Below, piece by piece: positions 11,501 through 23,300 of a stretch of 64,000 bases of DNA. The position numbers and the translations under genes are program-made. The stretch is from Pelagophyceae sp. CCMP2097 (taxonomy: Eukaryota > Sar > Pelagophyceae), in contig MU657183.1 in NCBI GenBank assembly GCA_026770575.1, forward strand, positions 209,765 to 273,764, given 5' to 3'. Numbering within the stretch: position 1 is the stretch's first letter; each line of letters opens with the position of its first letter. A model generated the notes under the pieces. It did not search any database. It was given only the letters and a program-made list of their open reading frames with translations, and had not been told where the DNA came from.

Positions 11501-14482
11501 TCTGTGTAGGTGCTGACGCAGCGCCAGAAGAAAATCCAAACGACTCGGTCGGAGGGCAAGAAGATGAGGATGAGGTTGCCATTTCGGCCTCAGCCTGCGA
11601 AGCAGATCTTCTACCTGGACAAATGGTCACTGCGCCGGGCCAAGGTAACCTTTGAACGCAGCGTCGTCAAGAGACCCCCTGCCTGGCATCATCGTCGAGC
11701 AACCCGTCCGTAGCTCATGACCAAGCTGCGGCAGCTCAAGCCCGAGCTCGAGCGGCTCTGCGCGAGCAAGCGGACCTAGCGTGAGCTGTGGCGGCGCCTC
11801 AAGGCTATCAAGGTCACTGATCCCGAGCTGGGCAAGCACCTGCGCGCCAAGTGGCCGCGAATGCTCGCGAAGCGCACGCCCAGCAGTGTCCTTGCGCGCA
11901 TCGAGTGGAGAGATCGAGTGGAGAGGAAATTGAGACGTCCGTCGTCCCGTTTACGTGCATCTTACTTTTCCTATAGGCGCGACGAGCGCGGCGACGGAGG
12001 ACCTCGTGAGCCAGTTCGAGCGGCTCGAAGCAGAGGACGCGGTCAACTTCCGCGAGGGCCTGCCCGTCGCGACGCGTTTCACGCGATGGCGGAGCGTCTG
12101 GCCGGAGCTCCCGACGTTCGCCCCGCTTCGGTTCCAAAGCAATCATGTTTCGAACGTTACTTGATTGCTCCTCCCTTTCGATGCAATCGCGTGCGACCCC
12201 CAGGCTCGAGCCGCTGGTCCCGGTGCCGTCGCGCATTCCCGCGGGCACGGAGCCGCCCGCGTGCCCCTCGGAGGACTTCACGCCCGACTGCGTCTGGGCG
12301 CACGCCGCGCTGTATGCCACGCCAGAGTCTTTCCTCGAGCATCTTCTCAGTCGTGCCTTTTGTTGGTTGCATCGAAACACTGTCTTTTCCAAACGTTGTC
12401 CGAGGGTCGCGGTGAAGACGAGAAAATTCTAGGCGCCGGCTCCCCGCCTTGCTCAAGGCGACGGAGAAGTTCCCGATCATCGCACATACGCTCGGCGGCC
12501 TGTCCATCAACGACTTGGAGAAGTTCGCCAGCGCCGCGCGTACGGAGACGGCGTCGTCGATTCAACCTTTGCCCAAGCTTTTGAAAGGCCGAGAAGGGAC
12601 GCACGTCGAGAGAGTATGTCTTCTTTCTTCGGGGGAACGCGGTGGTTCGTCGTTTGGGGAGGAGTTGGCATTGTCATACGTGACTTTGAAGTTTCGACCC
12701 TGCGTCGCATCCTAGGCTTCTGCTACGGCCTCTTCAAGCACATGCGCTACGCCAAAGGCCGCCTGCCCTCTCCGCACTCCGCCGCGCTGCAGAAAGAGTT
12801 CTACGGCTTCTACGGCCTCGAGGTGCATGCGCGGAACGCTGTGCGCTCCAACACCGGCAAGAAGGCCAAAAACCACTTCTACTTCACGTTCCACACCAAG
12901 GACGGCCACCTCTCCAAGAAGCGCACCGCGCCGGCCGACCCGCGCTGGGTCTCCAAGGCATCCGGCAAGGGCAGGGGCAAAGGGAGAATCGGGAACGACG
13001 GATTCCTCGGCACGGACGTGCTGGCGACGGCGCTGCACCGCGAGAAGCGAGAGCGGCTGCACGCCGAGCACCGCGTCGCGAAGAACCTCGAGCCGAACTA
13101 CGTCTACAACTTCCCGCGCGACCCGCTCGAGTGCCTCTACTCGCTCGAGCACGCGTTCGCCGAGGCGACGGTCATGGTGCGTTCTTTGGACCCGACCTGT
13201 CGTCTCTTGTCATCTTCTTCGTCGTCGTCGTGTGCATCTGATCATCCGCGAATTTTGTGCTGTGCGCAGAAGCGCTTCTTCGGCGTCGACTGCGCGGAAG
13301 GGCAGTTCGAAGCACGACTGACCATCCCGGGCGGAGGCCAAAAGTACGGCAGCCAATTCCACCTCGGCCAGTGCGAGATGGAAGTCGAAGCACGTGCGCG
13401 GCGATCCGGAAGCTCTTCCTTTTGTCGAAGTGTCGAGTCACGAGGTTCGAGAGCCGAACCCACTTTTCCAAGCACATCTCACAACGTTCACTCGACGATC
13501 GATCCTCGCCGACACAGGCCGCGGCGATGTACAACTGCGCGACGATGCTCGTCGGTAAGGCCACGAAGACGAAGCGCTTCTTTAACATTTGCCCGTCGCT
13601 GGCCGCGTTCAAGTTCCACGGCGCCGGCAAGCGGTGAGACCGCCGCTGTTCAAACGACACTCAAACATCTGATTCTTCTTTGGTAGCGCGGTCACGATCA
13701 AAGTCGCTGACGCCTTTGACAAGATGAACTAGAAGCGCGATGCAGCCAAGAAGCCGCTGCTGCCGCTCTACGTCTCCGGTCCGCATCCGGCGTCTCGCAA
13801 AACGTTGTCGTGGACAGTCGCGGAGTTTTCGATTCGTCTGAGCCCAAACTCGATAGGTGTCGAGGCGCTCCGTGCCCGGCAGCGTCATCAAACGAGTTTC
13901 TTCGAGGCTCGACACGTCACATGGACTCGGAAAAGTCAACCGCGCCTGACGACTGCCCTCCGTCCGTAGGCAAGACGCTCAAGGACGCGCTGCCCGAGAA
14001 GCGCTTCGACGACGAGTTCTTCGTCGCCATCGACTGGCTGCGCAAGCAGAGCGGTCGGAAGTAGCCGTGGTCGCGCTACGGGAAGCACATGAAGATCGAG
14101 AGGTCGGTGCCGCTCCCCGATGCCGCGGCCGGCGCCGACGAGCTGGTACCGGACCCGATGCTGCTCGGCGAGCTCCGCGCGACCCGGCGCTGGAACCGCT
14201 GGCTCGCCGCGCGCGGGCAGACTGCGGCGTCGACCGTCTTTTGCGGGAATCTTTCGACAGAGAACTCAGTGGTCGAACTGAGATCGTCGTCTCTTTGGGA
14301 GTGCGCCCGACTCAAATCCGACCCCATAGGCTCGTCAAGCCGGATGCAGCCGCGCGCGACGACGTACATTCAATTGCGGCGTCTTTACGTGAATTTTGCG
14401 GGGGCGCGTCAAAGTGTCATCGTGTCGAACCGTTAAACGGATGTAGGCCCAGTGGATCTGGTGGTACCGCACCCACGCCTGA
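5511..14482 (+). pseudogene. Copy 1 of the GNAT-SET-PUB-PHD-AP2 multidomain gene (decayed)
   Basis: This copy is colinear with copies 2 and 3 along its whole length. Early exons are about 5511-5618, 6117-6508, 6589-6675, 6755-6831, 6981-7148 and from 7311. The SET region spans about 7920-8590, and one long exon at 9348-11346 carries the PUB, WW and PHD-like modules. The conserved Trp-rich end stops at TGA 14480-14482. Lesions seen by comparison with the other copies: no ATG at the exon 1 position; TAG at 7522, 10240, 11777, 13730 and 14062; one-base losses near 9784 and 10093; a frame shift near 8615 shared with copy 3; and a SET intron donor changed from GTGAGG to ATAAGC at 8160. The acceptor at 8774 has also slipped by one base, and the GNAT motif Gly is Cys. 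The reading frame otherwise stays closely similar to the other copies, so decay looks recent. Expression as a shorter product cannot be excluded. Confidence 0.8.
5619..6116 (+). repeat. Intron 1 of copy 1, made of three ~155-bp tandem units
   Basis: Each unit holds a CCCAACCCC-GTCGTGG block (near 5670, 5829 and 5980), a GGCGCCCTTGGAAAGTCG-like block, and in most units a pyrimidine tract (CGTTTCTTCTTCTTCGG). The intron starts GTGAGT and ends CACTAG. Copy 3 has an intron of identical length (46173-46670); copy 2 has a shorter one (28685-29010). Open frames through the repeat are a by-product of its composition. Confidence 0.75.
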
Positions 14483-15388
14483 AGGAGGAGGAGGACCAGT
14501 CCACGACGACGCACATTCCGACCACCCGGTCATTCGAGATCCATCTCGAGTTCTGACGCCAGAGCAAAATCCGGGAACCATTGTCGACTGTGCCGGCTCC
14601 GACGACGAACCTTCCACCTGCCTTCCACCGCGGCTGACGCCCGCTCGCCATCCGAGGCACGAACTTACCCCAACTTTCCCGAACCAATCAACGACACTGA
14701 GAACAAGCCGCCCGCCGCGGCCGATGCCCTTCCACAAAGCCGACCCAACCATAGAAGTTCTGAACAACGAGCGACATTCCTGATACGCCACCGAGCCGCC
14801 GCTTACGAGCCCCTCATAAGATACATCCATGTGACATTTTACGAGAGGGGTTCACCAGTGAGAGCAAACTCTCTCAGCGCTTCCCTTGGAGCACCGACGC
14901 CTCTCGCGAGTACCGGAAAAGAGGGGATGCACGTGTCTTATAGTCGAATGCGGGGTATAAGCAAGGCCCGGTGCTGCGCGGCGCTCTCTGGAAACGAAGA
15001 GCGCGTCGTGCTGCGCGATCATCTGCGAGACCGAGAGCAGCGCGAAGGCATGTCCTTGACGACGTGGACGTCGCTGATGCTGATCGCGGTGCCGTCGCGC
15101 CGGTTGCCGCCGTCGATCAACGGCGGCACCGTCGTCATGCGGATGGTGTCGACTCGGTCGGTCTGGGTGCGCGTCGCGCCCGTGCCCACGATGAGGACCG
15201 TCACGCGCGTGCCGCGGAGCCGACCACGAGCGCGCCGGTCGTCGGCGCGTCCAGCGGGTGCGGCGCGTTGAGGTCGGGGGCCGGCGTACGCGCCGGGCAG
15301 CTGGCACGGGAGGCGCTCTGAATTTGTCGAACGCGCTGAATTTGTCACAGGATACGACTTGGATTCCGAGACCACCTCACTTGGCGAC
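14483..15388. other. 3' flank shared with copies 2 and 3, then unassigned sequence
   Basis: 14483 to about 14660 is similar to the 3' flanks of copies 2 and 3, but with indels that are not multiples of three, as expected for untranslated sequence. On the minus strand at about 15019-15220 there is a protein-like stretch (VTVLIVGTGAT, then DGTAISISDVHVV) whose upstream part (LDAPTTGALVVG) is in another frame. It may be a decayed exon; I do not recognise it. Confidence 0.4.
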
Positions 15389-18205
15389 CTAAGTCCAGAG
15401 CTGTTCTTCCCAGGCGAACATCTTCTTGGAGTCGGCGAGGACCTCCTCGAAGAGCGCCGGGGCTTTGAACCCCGCTTTGGCGTAGGCCCAGACGGTGTTC
15501 TCGAGCGCTTGCGTATTAAATGTCGAAATCTTCTTCGAAGATGCCACCGAGACCGCCTCGAACAACCCGGGCGCCTCGACGCCCGCCACCGCAAAGGCCC
15601 ACGCCGTGTTGCTCAGGTTTTGAGAAGTGAACTCGGCTATCTTCTTCAATGATTCTGCGGCGAGGGTCTCGAAGAGCAGCGGCGCTTTAAAGCCCGCCGT
15701 TGCGAAGGCCCACGCGGTGATGGCGAGCGCTTGGGGATCGAACGTCGAGATCTTCTTCGAGACTTCCGCGGCGACTGCCTCGAAGAGCGCCGGCGCATGG
15801 ACGCCCATTCGAGAATACGCCCAAACCATGATCGCGAGTTCTTGCGGCGTGAACGTCCCGATTTTCGTGCGCGCCTCCGCAGCGACGGCCTTGAAAAGCG
15901 CCAGCGCGTGAAATCCCTCCGTCGCATAGGCCCAGACGATGTTGGCGAGATTTTGCGAATTGAACGTCGCAATCTTCCTCGGCGCTTCTACGGCCACGGC
16001 CTGGAAGACGCCCGGCGCCTCGACGCATGCCGTCGTAAAGGCCCACACGATGTTTGCGAGGTCTTGCGCATTGAACGATGCGATGGACATCGGAGCTTCC
16101 TCGGCGACCACCTTGAACAGCCAAGGCGCATCAAAACCTACCGTCGCATACGCCCACACCGTGTTCGCGAGTGCTTGCGGCTGAAAGGCCGAGGTCTTCC
16201 TCGGTGCCTCAGCAGCGACCGCCTCGAACAGCGCCGGCGCCTCGACTCCCGCCGTCGCATAGGCCCAGACGGTGTTCGCGAGCTCTTGCGGTTTGAACGT
16301 CGCAATCTTCTTCGGAGCTTCTGCAGCGACGGCCTCGAACAGGGCCGGCGCCGCGACGCCCGCCTTTGCAAAAGCCCACACCGTGTTTGCGAGGTCTTGC
16401 GGGTTGAACGTCGCAATCTTCTTTGATGATTCCGCAGCAATCGCCTCAAACAGCGCCGGCGCCGCGACGCCAGCCTTTGCATAAGCCCACGCGGTGTTTG
16501 CGAGCGCTTGCGGAGTAAACGTCGCAATCTTCTTTGGCGATTCCACAGAGATGGCCTCAAACAGTACCGGCGCCTCGACCCCTGCCGTCGCGTAGGCCCA
16601 CACAGTGTTTGAGAGCTCTTGCGGGCTGAACATCGCAATCTTCTTTGACGATTCCGTGGAGATCGCCTTAAAGAGGGCCGGCGCTTCAAAGCCTGCCGTC
16701 GCGTAGGCCCACGCGGTGTTTGCGAGGTTTTGCGGGTCGAACGTCGCAATCTTCTTTGGTGCCTCTGCAGCAACAGCTTCGAACAGCGCCGGCGCCTCGA
16801 CGCCTGCCGTCGCGTAGGCCCACACAGTGTTTGCGAGGCATTGCGAATTGAACGTCGCGATCTTGTTCGGCGCTTCCGCAGCGACCGCCTTGAACAGCGC
16901 CGGCGCCGTGACCCCCACCGTCGCATAAGCCCACACGATGTTCGTGAGCGCTTGCGGGTTAAAGGCCGCGATATTCTTTGGTGTTTCAAAAGCGACCGCC
17001 TTGAACAGCCCCGGCGCCTTGACGCCCACCGTCGCGTAAGCCCACACGGTGTTCGCGAGCGCTTGCGGAGTAAACGTCGCAATCTTCTTTGGTGATTCCG
17101 CAGCGACGGCCTTGAACAGCGCCGGCGCCGGAAATCCCTCCGTCGCATAGGCCCACGCGGTGTTTGCGAGCGCTTGAGAATTAAACGTCGCGATCTTCTT
17201 TGGCGCTTCTGCAGCGACCGCCTTGAACAGCGCCGGCGACTCGAATCTCGCCGTCGCATAGGCCCACACGATGTTCGCGAGCGCTTGCGGAGTGAACGTC
17301 GCAATCTTCTTTGGTACTTCCGCGGCGACGGCCTCGAACAGCGCCGTCGCCTCGACGCCCACTGTCGCGTAGGCCCACACGATGTTCGCGAGCGCTTGCG
17401 GAGTAAACGTCGCGATCTTCTGTGGCGCTTCCGCGGTGACGGCGTCGAACAGCGCCGGCGCCTCGACTCCCGCCGTCGCATAAGCCCACACCATGTTTGC
17501 GAGCCCTTGCGAATCGAACGCCGTAATCTTCTTCGATGCCTCCGCGGCGACCGCCTCGAAGAGCGCCGGCGCTTCGACGTTGCCGATCTTGGCGACGCCC
17601 CAACACGCGCTCGCGAGGCCTCGGGCTTCCCACTTCGGATCGTTCGCCATGCTCGCCGTCGCGCAGTCTATCAACTTTTGCAGGAGCGGCAACGAGGCCG
17701 TGTCGAGGCGGCCGAGGACGCCGAGGCGGTGGAGGGCCGTGGCGTAGTTTACGTGGTTGAAAGCGGCGCTTTTTGCCTCGAAGAGCGACAGGACGTCTGC
17801 GGCGGCGTCGCAGGCGACGAGCTGCTTGTTGAGGATCGCCGCCGCGCTGAGGGACTGCCGGGCGTCGTTGGAAGGCCCCTTTGTCGCCTTTGTAGCCAGC
17901 GGCTGGGCGGCCGGCGGCTTGGCGGCCGGCGGCTGACGCGCTGCGACCTCGCGGCCGCCCGCCGCCGCGCCGCTGCCCGCGGCGGCGAAGTGGCGCCGAG
18001 CGAGGCGGGGGAGGGTGCCTACGAAGGAGTGTTTTGAGGCGCGAGAACCCTCGAAGACGGAGAGGGCTCGATTCGTGCTCTCAACGGGGCTCCGAGCGGC
18101 GGCGGCGGCGGCGCGCGCCTCCCGGGCAGGCCGGCGTTTGCGCACCTCGGAGGCCGAGGCGCGCGCGCGCGCGCATGCCCGCAGTCGATGGCCCGGAGTC
18201 GCCAA
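15389..18205 (-). CDS. Large NTVWAYA-repeat protein (FASTK/OPR-like helical RNA-binding repeat family)
   Basis: An uninterrupted frame of about 938 codons ends in TAG. From roughly residue 200 to 920 it consists of about twenty repeats of 37 residues (111 bp), each with the core PQALANTVWAYATAGVEAP and then ALFEAVAAEAPKKIATF. Proteins of this alpha-helical repeat type (FAST-kinase-like and octotricopeptide-like, common in algae) act in organelle RNA metabolism. That role is inferred from the family, and no RAP domain is visible at the C-terminus. The N-terminal region of about 190 residues is rich in Ala and Arg, like an organelle transit peptide. The first in-frame ATG is only near residue 190, so either a 5' exon lies upstream or a non-ATG start is used. 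The DNA repeats are very similar to each other, so the array expanded recently. It is divergent from the MYND gene at 18330. Confidence 0.75.
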   Translation of the reverse strand: MATPGHRLRACARARASASEVRKRRPAREARAAAAAARSPVESTNRALSVFEGSRASKHSFVGTLPRLARRHFAAAGSGAAAGGREVAARQPPAAKPPAAQPLATKATKGPSNDARQSLSAAAILNKQLVACDAAADVLSLFEAKSAAFNHVNYATALHRLGVLGRLDTASLPLLQKLIDCATASMANDPKWEARGLASACWGVAKIGNVEAPALFEAVAAEASKKITAFDSQGLANMVWAYATAGVEAPALFDAVTAEAPQKIATFTPQALANIVWAYATVGVEATALFEAVAAEVPKKIATFTPQALANIVWAYATARFESPALFKAVAAEAPKKIATFNSQALANTAWAYATEGFPAPALFKAVAAESPKKIATFTPQALANTVWAYATVGVKAPGLFKAVAFETPKNIAAFNPQALTNIVWAYATVGVTAPALFKAVAAEAPNKIATFNSQCLANTVWAYATAGVEAPALFEAVAAEAPKKIATFDPQNLANTAWAYATAGFEAPALFKAISTESSKKIAMFSPQELSNTVWAYATAGVEAPVLFEAISVESPKKIATFTPQALANTAWAYAKAGVAAPALFEAIAAESSKKIATFNPQDLANTVWAFAKAGVAAPALFEAVAAEAPKKIATFKPQELANTVWAYATAGVEAPALFEAVAAEAPRKTSAFQPQALANTVWAYATVGFDAPWLFKVVAEEAPMSIASFNAQDLANIVWAFTTACVEAPGVFQAVAVEAPRKIATFNSQNLANIVWAYATEGFHALALFKAVAAEARTKIGTFTPQELAIMVWAYSRMGVHAPALFEAVAAEVSKKISTFDPQALAITAWAFATAGFKAPLLFETLAAESLKKIAEFTSQNLSNTAWAFAVAGVEAPGLFEAVSVASSKKISTFNTQALENTVWAYAKAGFKAPALFEEVLADSKKMFAWEEQLWT

Positions 18206-18329
18206 AGTGCACGACTTGTAAACTCACATCCGCGGCCGACGACTTAGCGAGTCGGTCGCTCTTGACTCAGTTAAAGTTCCGAGTCCGAGTCGGACTCTTG
18301 AGTCGTCGAGGGCTCTCGGCTGCAAGGCC

Positions 18330-19735
18330 GACGCGCCCGTCGCTCTTAAGCCGTGCTGCGTCTGCGACGCGCCGGGCGGCAAGCACTGCACGCTCTGCAA
18401 GTCGCGGCACTACTGCTCCAAGGCGTGCCAGGTCGTCGACTGGAAGGAGCGCGGGCACAAGGCGGCGTGCAAGCAGATGGCAAGAAAACGCCGCGCAGCG
18501 GCCACCCGTTACTAATGCTGGGCTGTTTCGCTGTGACGCAGCGGCTGCATCGCCGTCCGTTGAAACTACGTTGTTGTTGCAATTACCATTTTCAACCGCA
18601 ATAAATATTTCGTAGCCGCAGTTCCTAACAACTTCATCATTTTCAAATAAATGGCTGGCTCTGAGAGTGTTTATTTAATAATTTTCAACAACAGCTGTGA
18701 AAAATGTCAAATTCAAAAACGGCCACTTCGTAGACTTCGTACAATAGACTTCGTACAATTGTAGTTCGTAGCAGTCGGTCACTTTCTTGTATTTTAAATT
18801 TTTAAAGATTGACGAGTGGCCCTCGGGCCTCCTAGGCCAATTGCACTAGAATGCAAACCGTTCTCGGTCACAGCAAATACAAACCGGCATCAGTAACGGC
18901 GAAGCCGCTGCCGGCGTTTTCTTCCGACTTCCAGGACCGCCTCCTGGATACGCTCATGCCGGCAAAGCTGAAGATCAAGGAGGCGCCGCGCGCGCCGGCT
19001 GTTGGGACGGCGATGGTCACGGCCACCGCGGCGAACGACGCCGCGCCGCACTGGCGCGGCACGTGCGCCATCTGCTTTGACGAGCTGCTCTTTGAGGCCG
19101 AAGAGCGCACCTTTTATTCTTGCTGCTGCAAGTCGATTTGCTCGCCATGCTCCGCCAAGTGCCGGCAGCACGACGAGCGGTGCCCGCTCTGCCGGGCGCA
19201 AGCCTCCAAGTCGAACGCCGAGTGGCTGCGCCGGCTGCGGAAGCACGCGGACAAGAAAATTCCAGAGGCCCAGTTCGTTTTAGCGTTGACGTACAGAGAT
19301 GGCAAGTACGGCCTCGAGGCGAACCCGCGGCGCGCGTTCCAGCTGCACGGCCTCGCCGCGAGGCAGGGCCACGCGCCTGCGCAGTATACGCTGAGCGTTT
19401 GTTACGAGCACGGCCGCGGCGTCGAAATCGACCTCAAGACGGCCGCCATGTGGTGCCGGCGCTCGGCGGACCAGGGCTTCCCCGCCGGCCAATCGCACCT
19501 AGCCGACTTTTACCTCGATGGCAAGGGCGTGCCGCAGTCTGATGACGAGGCCGTGAAGTGGTGGCGCCTCGCCGCGGCGCAGGGCGACGCAGACGCTTAC
19601 TTTAACCTTGGTGGCTGTCTCGCGAGCGGCCGCGGCGTGAAGCAGACAGCGACGAGGCGACGCGCTTCTTCAACCTCGCGGCGGCAAAAGGGCACGCCGG
19701 CGCGATCAAAATAAATGACATGTTTAACAGCTGAT
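18330..19735 (+). pseudogene. MYND-RING-Sel1 protein gene, copy A, with a frameshift in the last repeat
   Basis: A complete MYND finger (CCVCDAPGGKHCTLCKSR, then HYCSKAC and GHKAAC) lies at about 18353-18480. After an AT-rich stretch (about 18540-18850) the second part encodes DFQDRLLDTLMPAKLKIKE. A RING-like finger (CAICFDELL, CCCKSICSPC, CPLCRA) lies at about 19060-19200, followed by Sel1 repeats (CYEHGRGVEID, YLDGKGVPQSDDEA). Sel1 repeats are solenoid protein-binding modules, and MYND and RING fingers bind proteins, RING often as a ubiquitin ligase. Near 19645 one base is missing: the frame that reads DSDEATRFFNLAAAKGHAGA resumes and ends at TGA 19733-19735. The residue matching the start Met of copy B is Lys here (AAG). 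It may be a recent pseudogene or a gene with an altered C-terminus. Whether the AT-rich stretch is spliced is unclear, since no good donor is seen. Confidence 0.65.
18540..18850. other. AT-rich segment inside MYND-RING-Sel1 copy A
   Basis: A sharp drop in GC content lies between the MYND and RING parts. It contains AATAAA, CCATTTTCAACCGC and a short tandem of GACTTCGTACAAT near 18735-18765. Copy B has an AT-rich segment too, but at a different position in the gene. It could be an intron, an insertion or a junction between two transcription units. Confidence 0.5.
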
Positions 19736-20314
19736 TCAATTAGCTCCGAGGAGGGGGAACTTCCTAGTAAAAAATCCCCGAGGGCAGACGGCGTCGGCAG
19801 CCGATCGAACGTGCTCAGAGTGCGCATCTCGCACTCGCGTGGATCGGTGCGCAGTCGGGGGTACGTGCGTCTTGTGGTAGGCGGGCCTGGGGCGGAGATG
19901 AAGGGCGGGCGGACATGTCGGCGGCGGCAACCGGCAAAGTCGCGTGGCCGCGGTCGAATGGGGGATTCGGAGGTTCTGCGAGCGTCGTGATGGAATCGAT
20001 CGGGACTGCTCGGGCAGATACGTGGTCGTTCAATGTATCTCGCTCTGAGTGGGTAATCTCGGGGACTCGTTCGTGTTGTGGGCTCGTTTGGGGGGTTATT
20101 CGGGGGTTCTTGGGAGGCTCGTCGGTCGACGTGCTCGTGCCTTGAAGGGCGGACGGGCGTCGGCCGGGTGGAAGGGGGGGCGGCAGAGTCGTCGTCGGAG
20201 TCGGCACAGTCGACAATGGTTCCCGGATTTAGCTCTGGTGTCAGAACTCGAGATGGATCTCGAATGACCTGGTGGTCGGAATGTGCTTCGTCGTGGACTG
20301 GTCCTCTTCCTCCT
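19736..20314. other. 3' flank of copy 2, shared with copies 1 and 3
   Basis: Read on the minus strand it resembles the sequence after the stop in copies 1 and 3 (CATTCGAGATCCATCTCGAG-type sequence, then a Pro/Arg/His-biased stretch). Similarity with copy 3 continues to about 55540 there. It is probably untranslated or intergenic and carries no other gene. Confidence 0.45.
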
Positions 20315-23300
20315 TCAGGCATGGGTGCGGTACCACCAGATCCACTGGCCCTACATCGGCGATTCGACGCTTTGACACTTTGACGTGTCTCTGAAGGTAC
20401 ACGTAAAGACGCCGCGATTGAATGTACGTCGTCTCGCGCGTCCGCATCCGGCTCGATGAGCCTATCGGATAGACTCAAGGCGGGCGCAGTCTCAAAAGAG
20501 ATGACTTTCTCTGCTCGTCTCGACAACAGAGCTCTCCGTGGAAAGATTCGGGCGAAAGACAGTCGACGCCGCAGCGTGCCTGCGCGCGGCGAGCCAGCGG
20601 TTCCAGCGCCGGATCGCGCGGAGCTCGCCGAGCAGCATCGGGTCCGGCACCAGCTCGTCGCCGCCGGCCGCGGCCTCGGGAAGCGGCGCCGACTGCTCGA
20701 TCTTCTTGGCGTGCCCGCCGCGCGACCACGTCTTCTTCCGGCCGCTCTGCTTGCGCAGCCAGTCGATGGCGACGAAGAAATCGTCGTCGAAGCGCTTCTC
20801 GGGCAGCGTGTCCTTGAGCGACTTGCCTACAGGTAGAGGGCACGTCGTCAGGTGTACACCGGTTGACTTTTCCGAGTACGCGTTAAGTGTTGAGTCTCGA
20901 ACAGAATCGTTTGATGACGCTGCCGGGAACGGAGCGCCTCGGCGCCTATCGAAGTCGGGCTCAGACGAATCGAAAACTTTGACTGTCCAACGTTTTGCGG
21001 GACGCCGGATGCGGACCGGAGACGTAGAGCGGCGGCAGCGGCTTCTTGGCTGAGGCGCGCTTCTCGTTCATCTTGTCAAAGGCGTTGACGACTTTGATCA
21101 TGACCGCGCTACGAAAGAAGAATCAGACGTCGAAGTCTCGTTCGAACAGCTGTGGCCTCACCGCTTGCCGGCGCCGTGGAACTTGAACGCGGCCAGCGAC
21201 GGGCAAATGTAGCGCTTCGTCTTCGTGGCATTGCCGACGAGCATCGTCGCGCAGTTGTACATTGCGGCGGCCTGCACTGCGACTATCTAGCGTCGAGCGA
21301 ACGTTGTGAGATGTGCTTGAAGAAGTGGGCTCTCGAACATCTTGAGTCGACACGACGACAATAGAAGATTGCTTCCGGGACGCCGCGCACGTGCCTCAAC
21401 TTCCGTCTCGCACCGGCCGAGCTTGAACTGGCTGTTGTCCCCACCCGCGCCCGGGATCCTCAGTCGTCCTTCGTAGTAACCATCCACGTTGCCGAGGCCG
21501 AAGAAGCGTTTCTGCGGACAGCACAATAATCGCGGATGATCAGAGATGCACACAACGTCGAAGAAGAAAGGAGAAAAGGCCGGGTCCAAAGAACGCACCA
21601 TGTCCGTCGCCTCAGCGAACGCGTGCTCGAGCGAGTAGAGGCACTCGAGCGGGTCGCGCGGGAAGTTGTAGACGTAGTTCGGCTCGAGGCCCTTCGCGAC
21701 GCGGTGCTCGGCGTGCAGCCGCTCCCGCTCCTCGCGGTGGAGCGCCGTCGCAAGCGCGTCCGTGCCGAGGAATCCATCCCTACACCCGACCGACCCGCGG
21801 CCATGTCGGTTCTTGGAAACCCAGCGCTAGTCTGCCGGCGCGGTGCGCTTCTTGGAGAGGTGGCCGTCCTTGTCGTGGAACGTGAATCGGAAAATGTTGG
21901 CCTGTTTCTTCATGACTTGCACCTCGAGGCCGTAGAAGCCGAAGAACTCTTTCTGCAGCGCGGCGGGGTACGGCGAGGGATTGCGGTCGTTGACATTGTG
22001 TAGGTGCTTGAAGAGGCCGTAGCAGAAGCCTAGGATGCGACGTAGGGTCGAAACGTCAACCAACGTCGCATATGCGAATGCCATCTTCTCCCTAAACCGA
22101 CAAACCACCGGTTTTCCCTGAAGAGAAGATCCTTTCTCGACGCGCGTCCCTTCTCGGCGTTCAAAAAGTTTGGGCAAAGGTTGAATCGACGACGCCGTCT
22201 TCGGACGCGCGGCGCTGGCGAACCTCTCCAAGTCGTTGATGGACAGGCCGCCGAGCGTGTGCGCGATGATCGGGAACTTCTCCATCGCCTTGAGCAAGGC
22301 GGGGAGCCGGCGCCTAGATTTTTCTCGTCTTTGCCGCGGCCCTCGGACAACGTTTGGGAAAGACGATTCTCGACGCAACCAACAAACGACTGAGAAGATG
22401 ATCGAGGAAGGACTCTGGCGTGGCATACAGCGCGGCGTGCGCCCAGACGCAGTCGGGCGTGAAGTCCTCCGAGGGGCACGCGGGCGGCTCCGTGCCCGCG
22501 GGAATGCGTGACGGCACCGGCACACCAGCGGCTCGAACCTGGGGGTCGCACGCGAATGCATCAAGAGGAAGGAGCAATCAAGGACGTGTTCGAAACATGA
22601 TTGCTGTGGGACCGAAGCGGGGCGAACGTCGGGATCTCCGGCCAGATGCTCCGTCGGCGCGTGAAGCGCGTCGCGACGGGCAGGCCCTCGCGGAAGTTGA
22701 CCGCGTCCTCCGCCTCGAGCAGCTCGAACTGGCTCACGAGGTCCTCGGTCGCCGCGCTCGTCGCGCCTATAGGAAAAATAAGATACACGTAAAAGGGACG
22801 ACGGACGACTCAATTTCGTTTCTACTCAATCTCTCCACTCGATCGCGCGCAAGAACACTGGTGAACGTGCGCTTCGCGAGCATCCGCGGCCACTTGGCGC
22901 ACATGTGCTTGCTGATCTCGGCTTTGGAGACCTTGATCGCCTTGAGGCGCCGCCGCAGCTCTCGCTTGGTCTTCTTGCTCGCGCAGAGCCGCTCGAGCTT
23001 GGGTTTGAGCTGCTGGAGCTTGATCATGAGCTACGGAAGCGTTGCTCGACGATGATGACAGGCAGGCAGCTCTCGACGACGCTGCGTTCAAAAGTTACCT
23101 TGGCCCGGCGAATAGACCACTTGTCCTTGTAGAAAAGCTGATTCGCAGGCTGAGAACGCATCAGGACATGGGGCCTCTTGCAATCCGCCCCGACTTTCGT
23201 TGACCCAGTTTGCTTCTTGCGCGGCTTCGGCACCTACACAGGATTCACCGACGAGAATCCTTCAGACGTAAAAACAAAATCGCTCGCACCACGTTCGCCT

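Noticed and set aside
16138..17481. 447-codon frame of RRRCSRPSLRK repeats antisense/offset to the repeat protein
   Set aside because: It is a shifted-frame shadow of the 37-residue repeat gene on the same strand; its periodicity is inherited.
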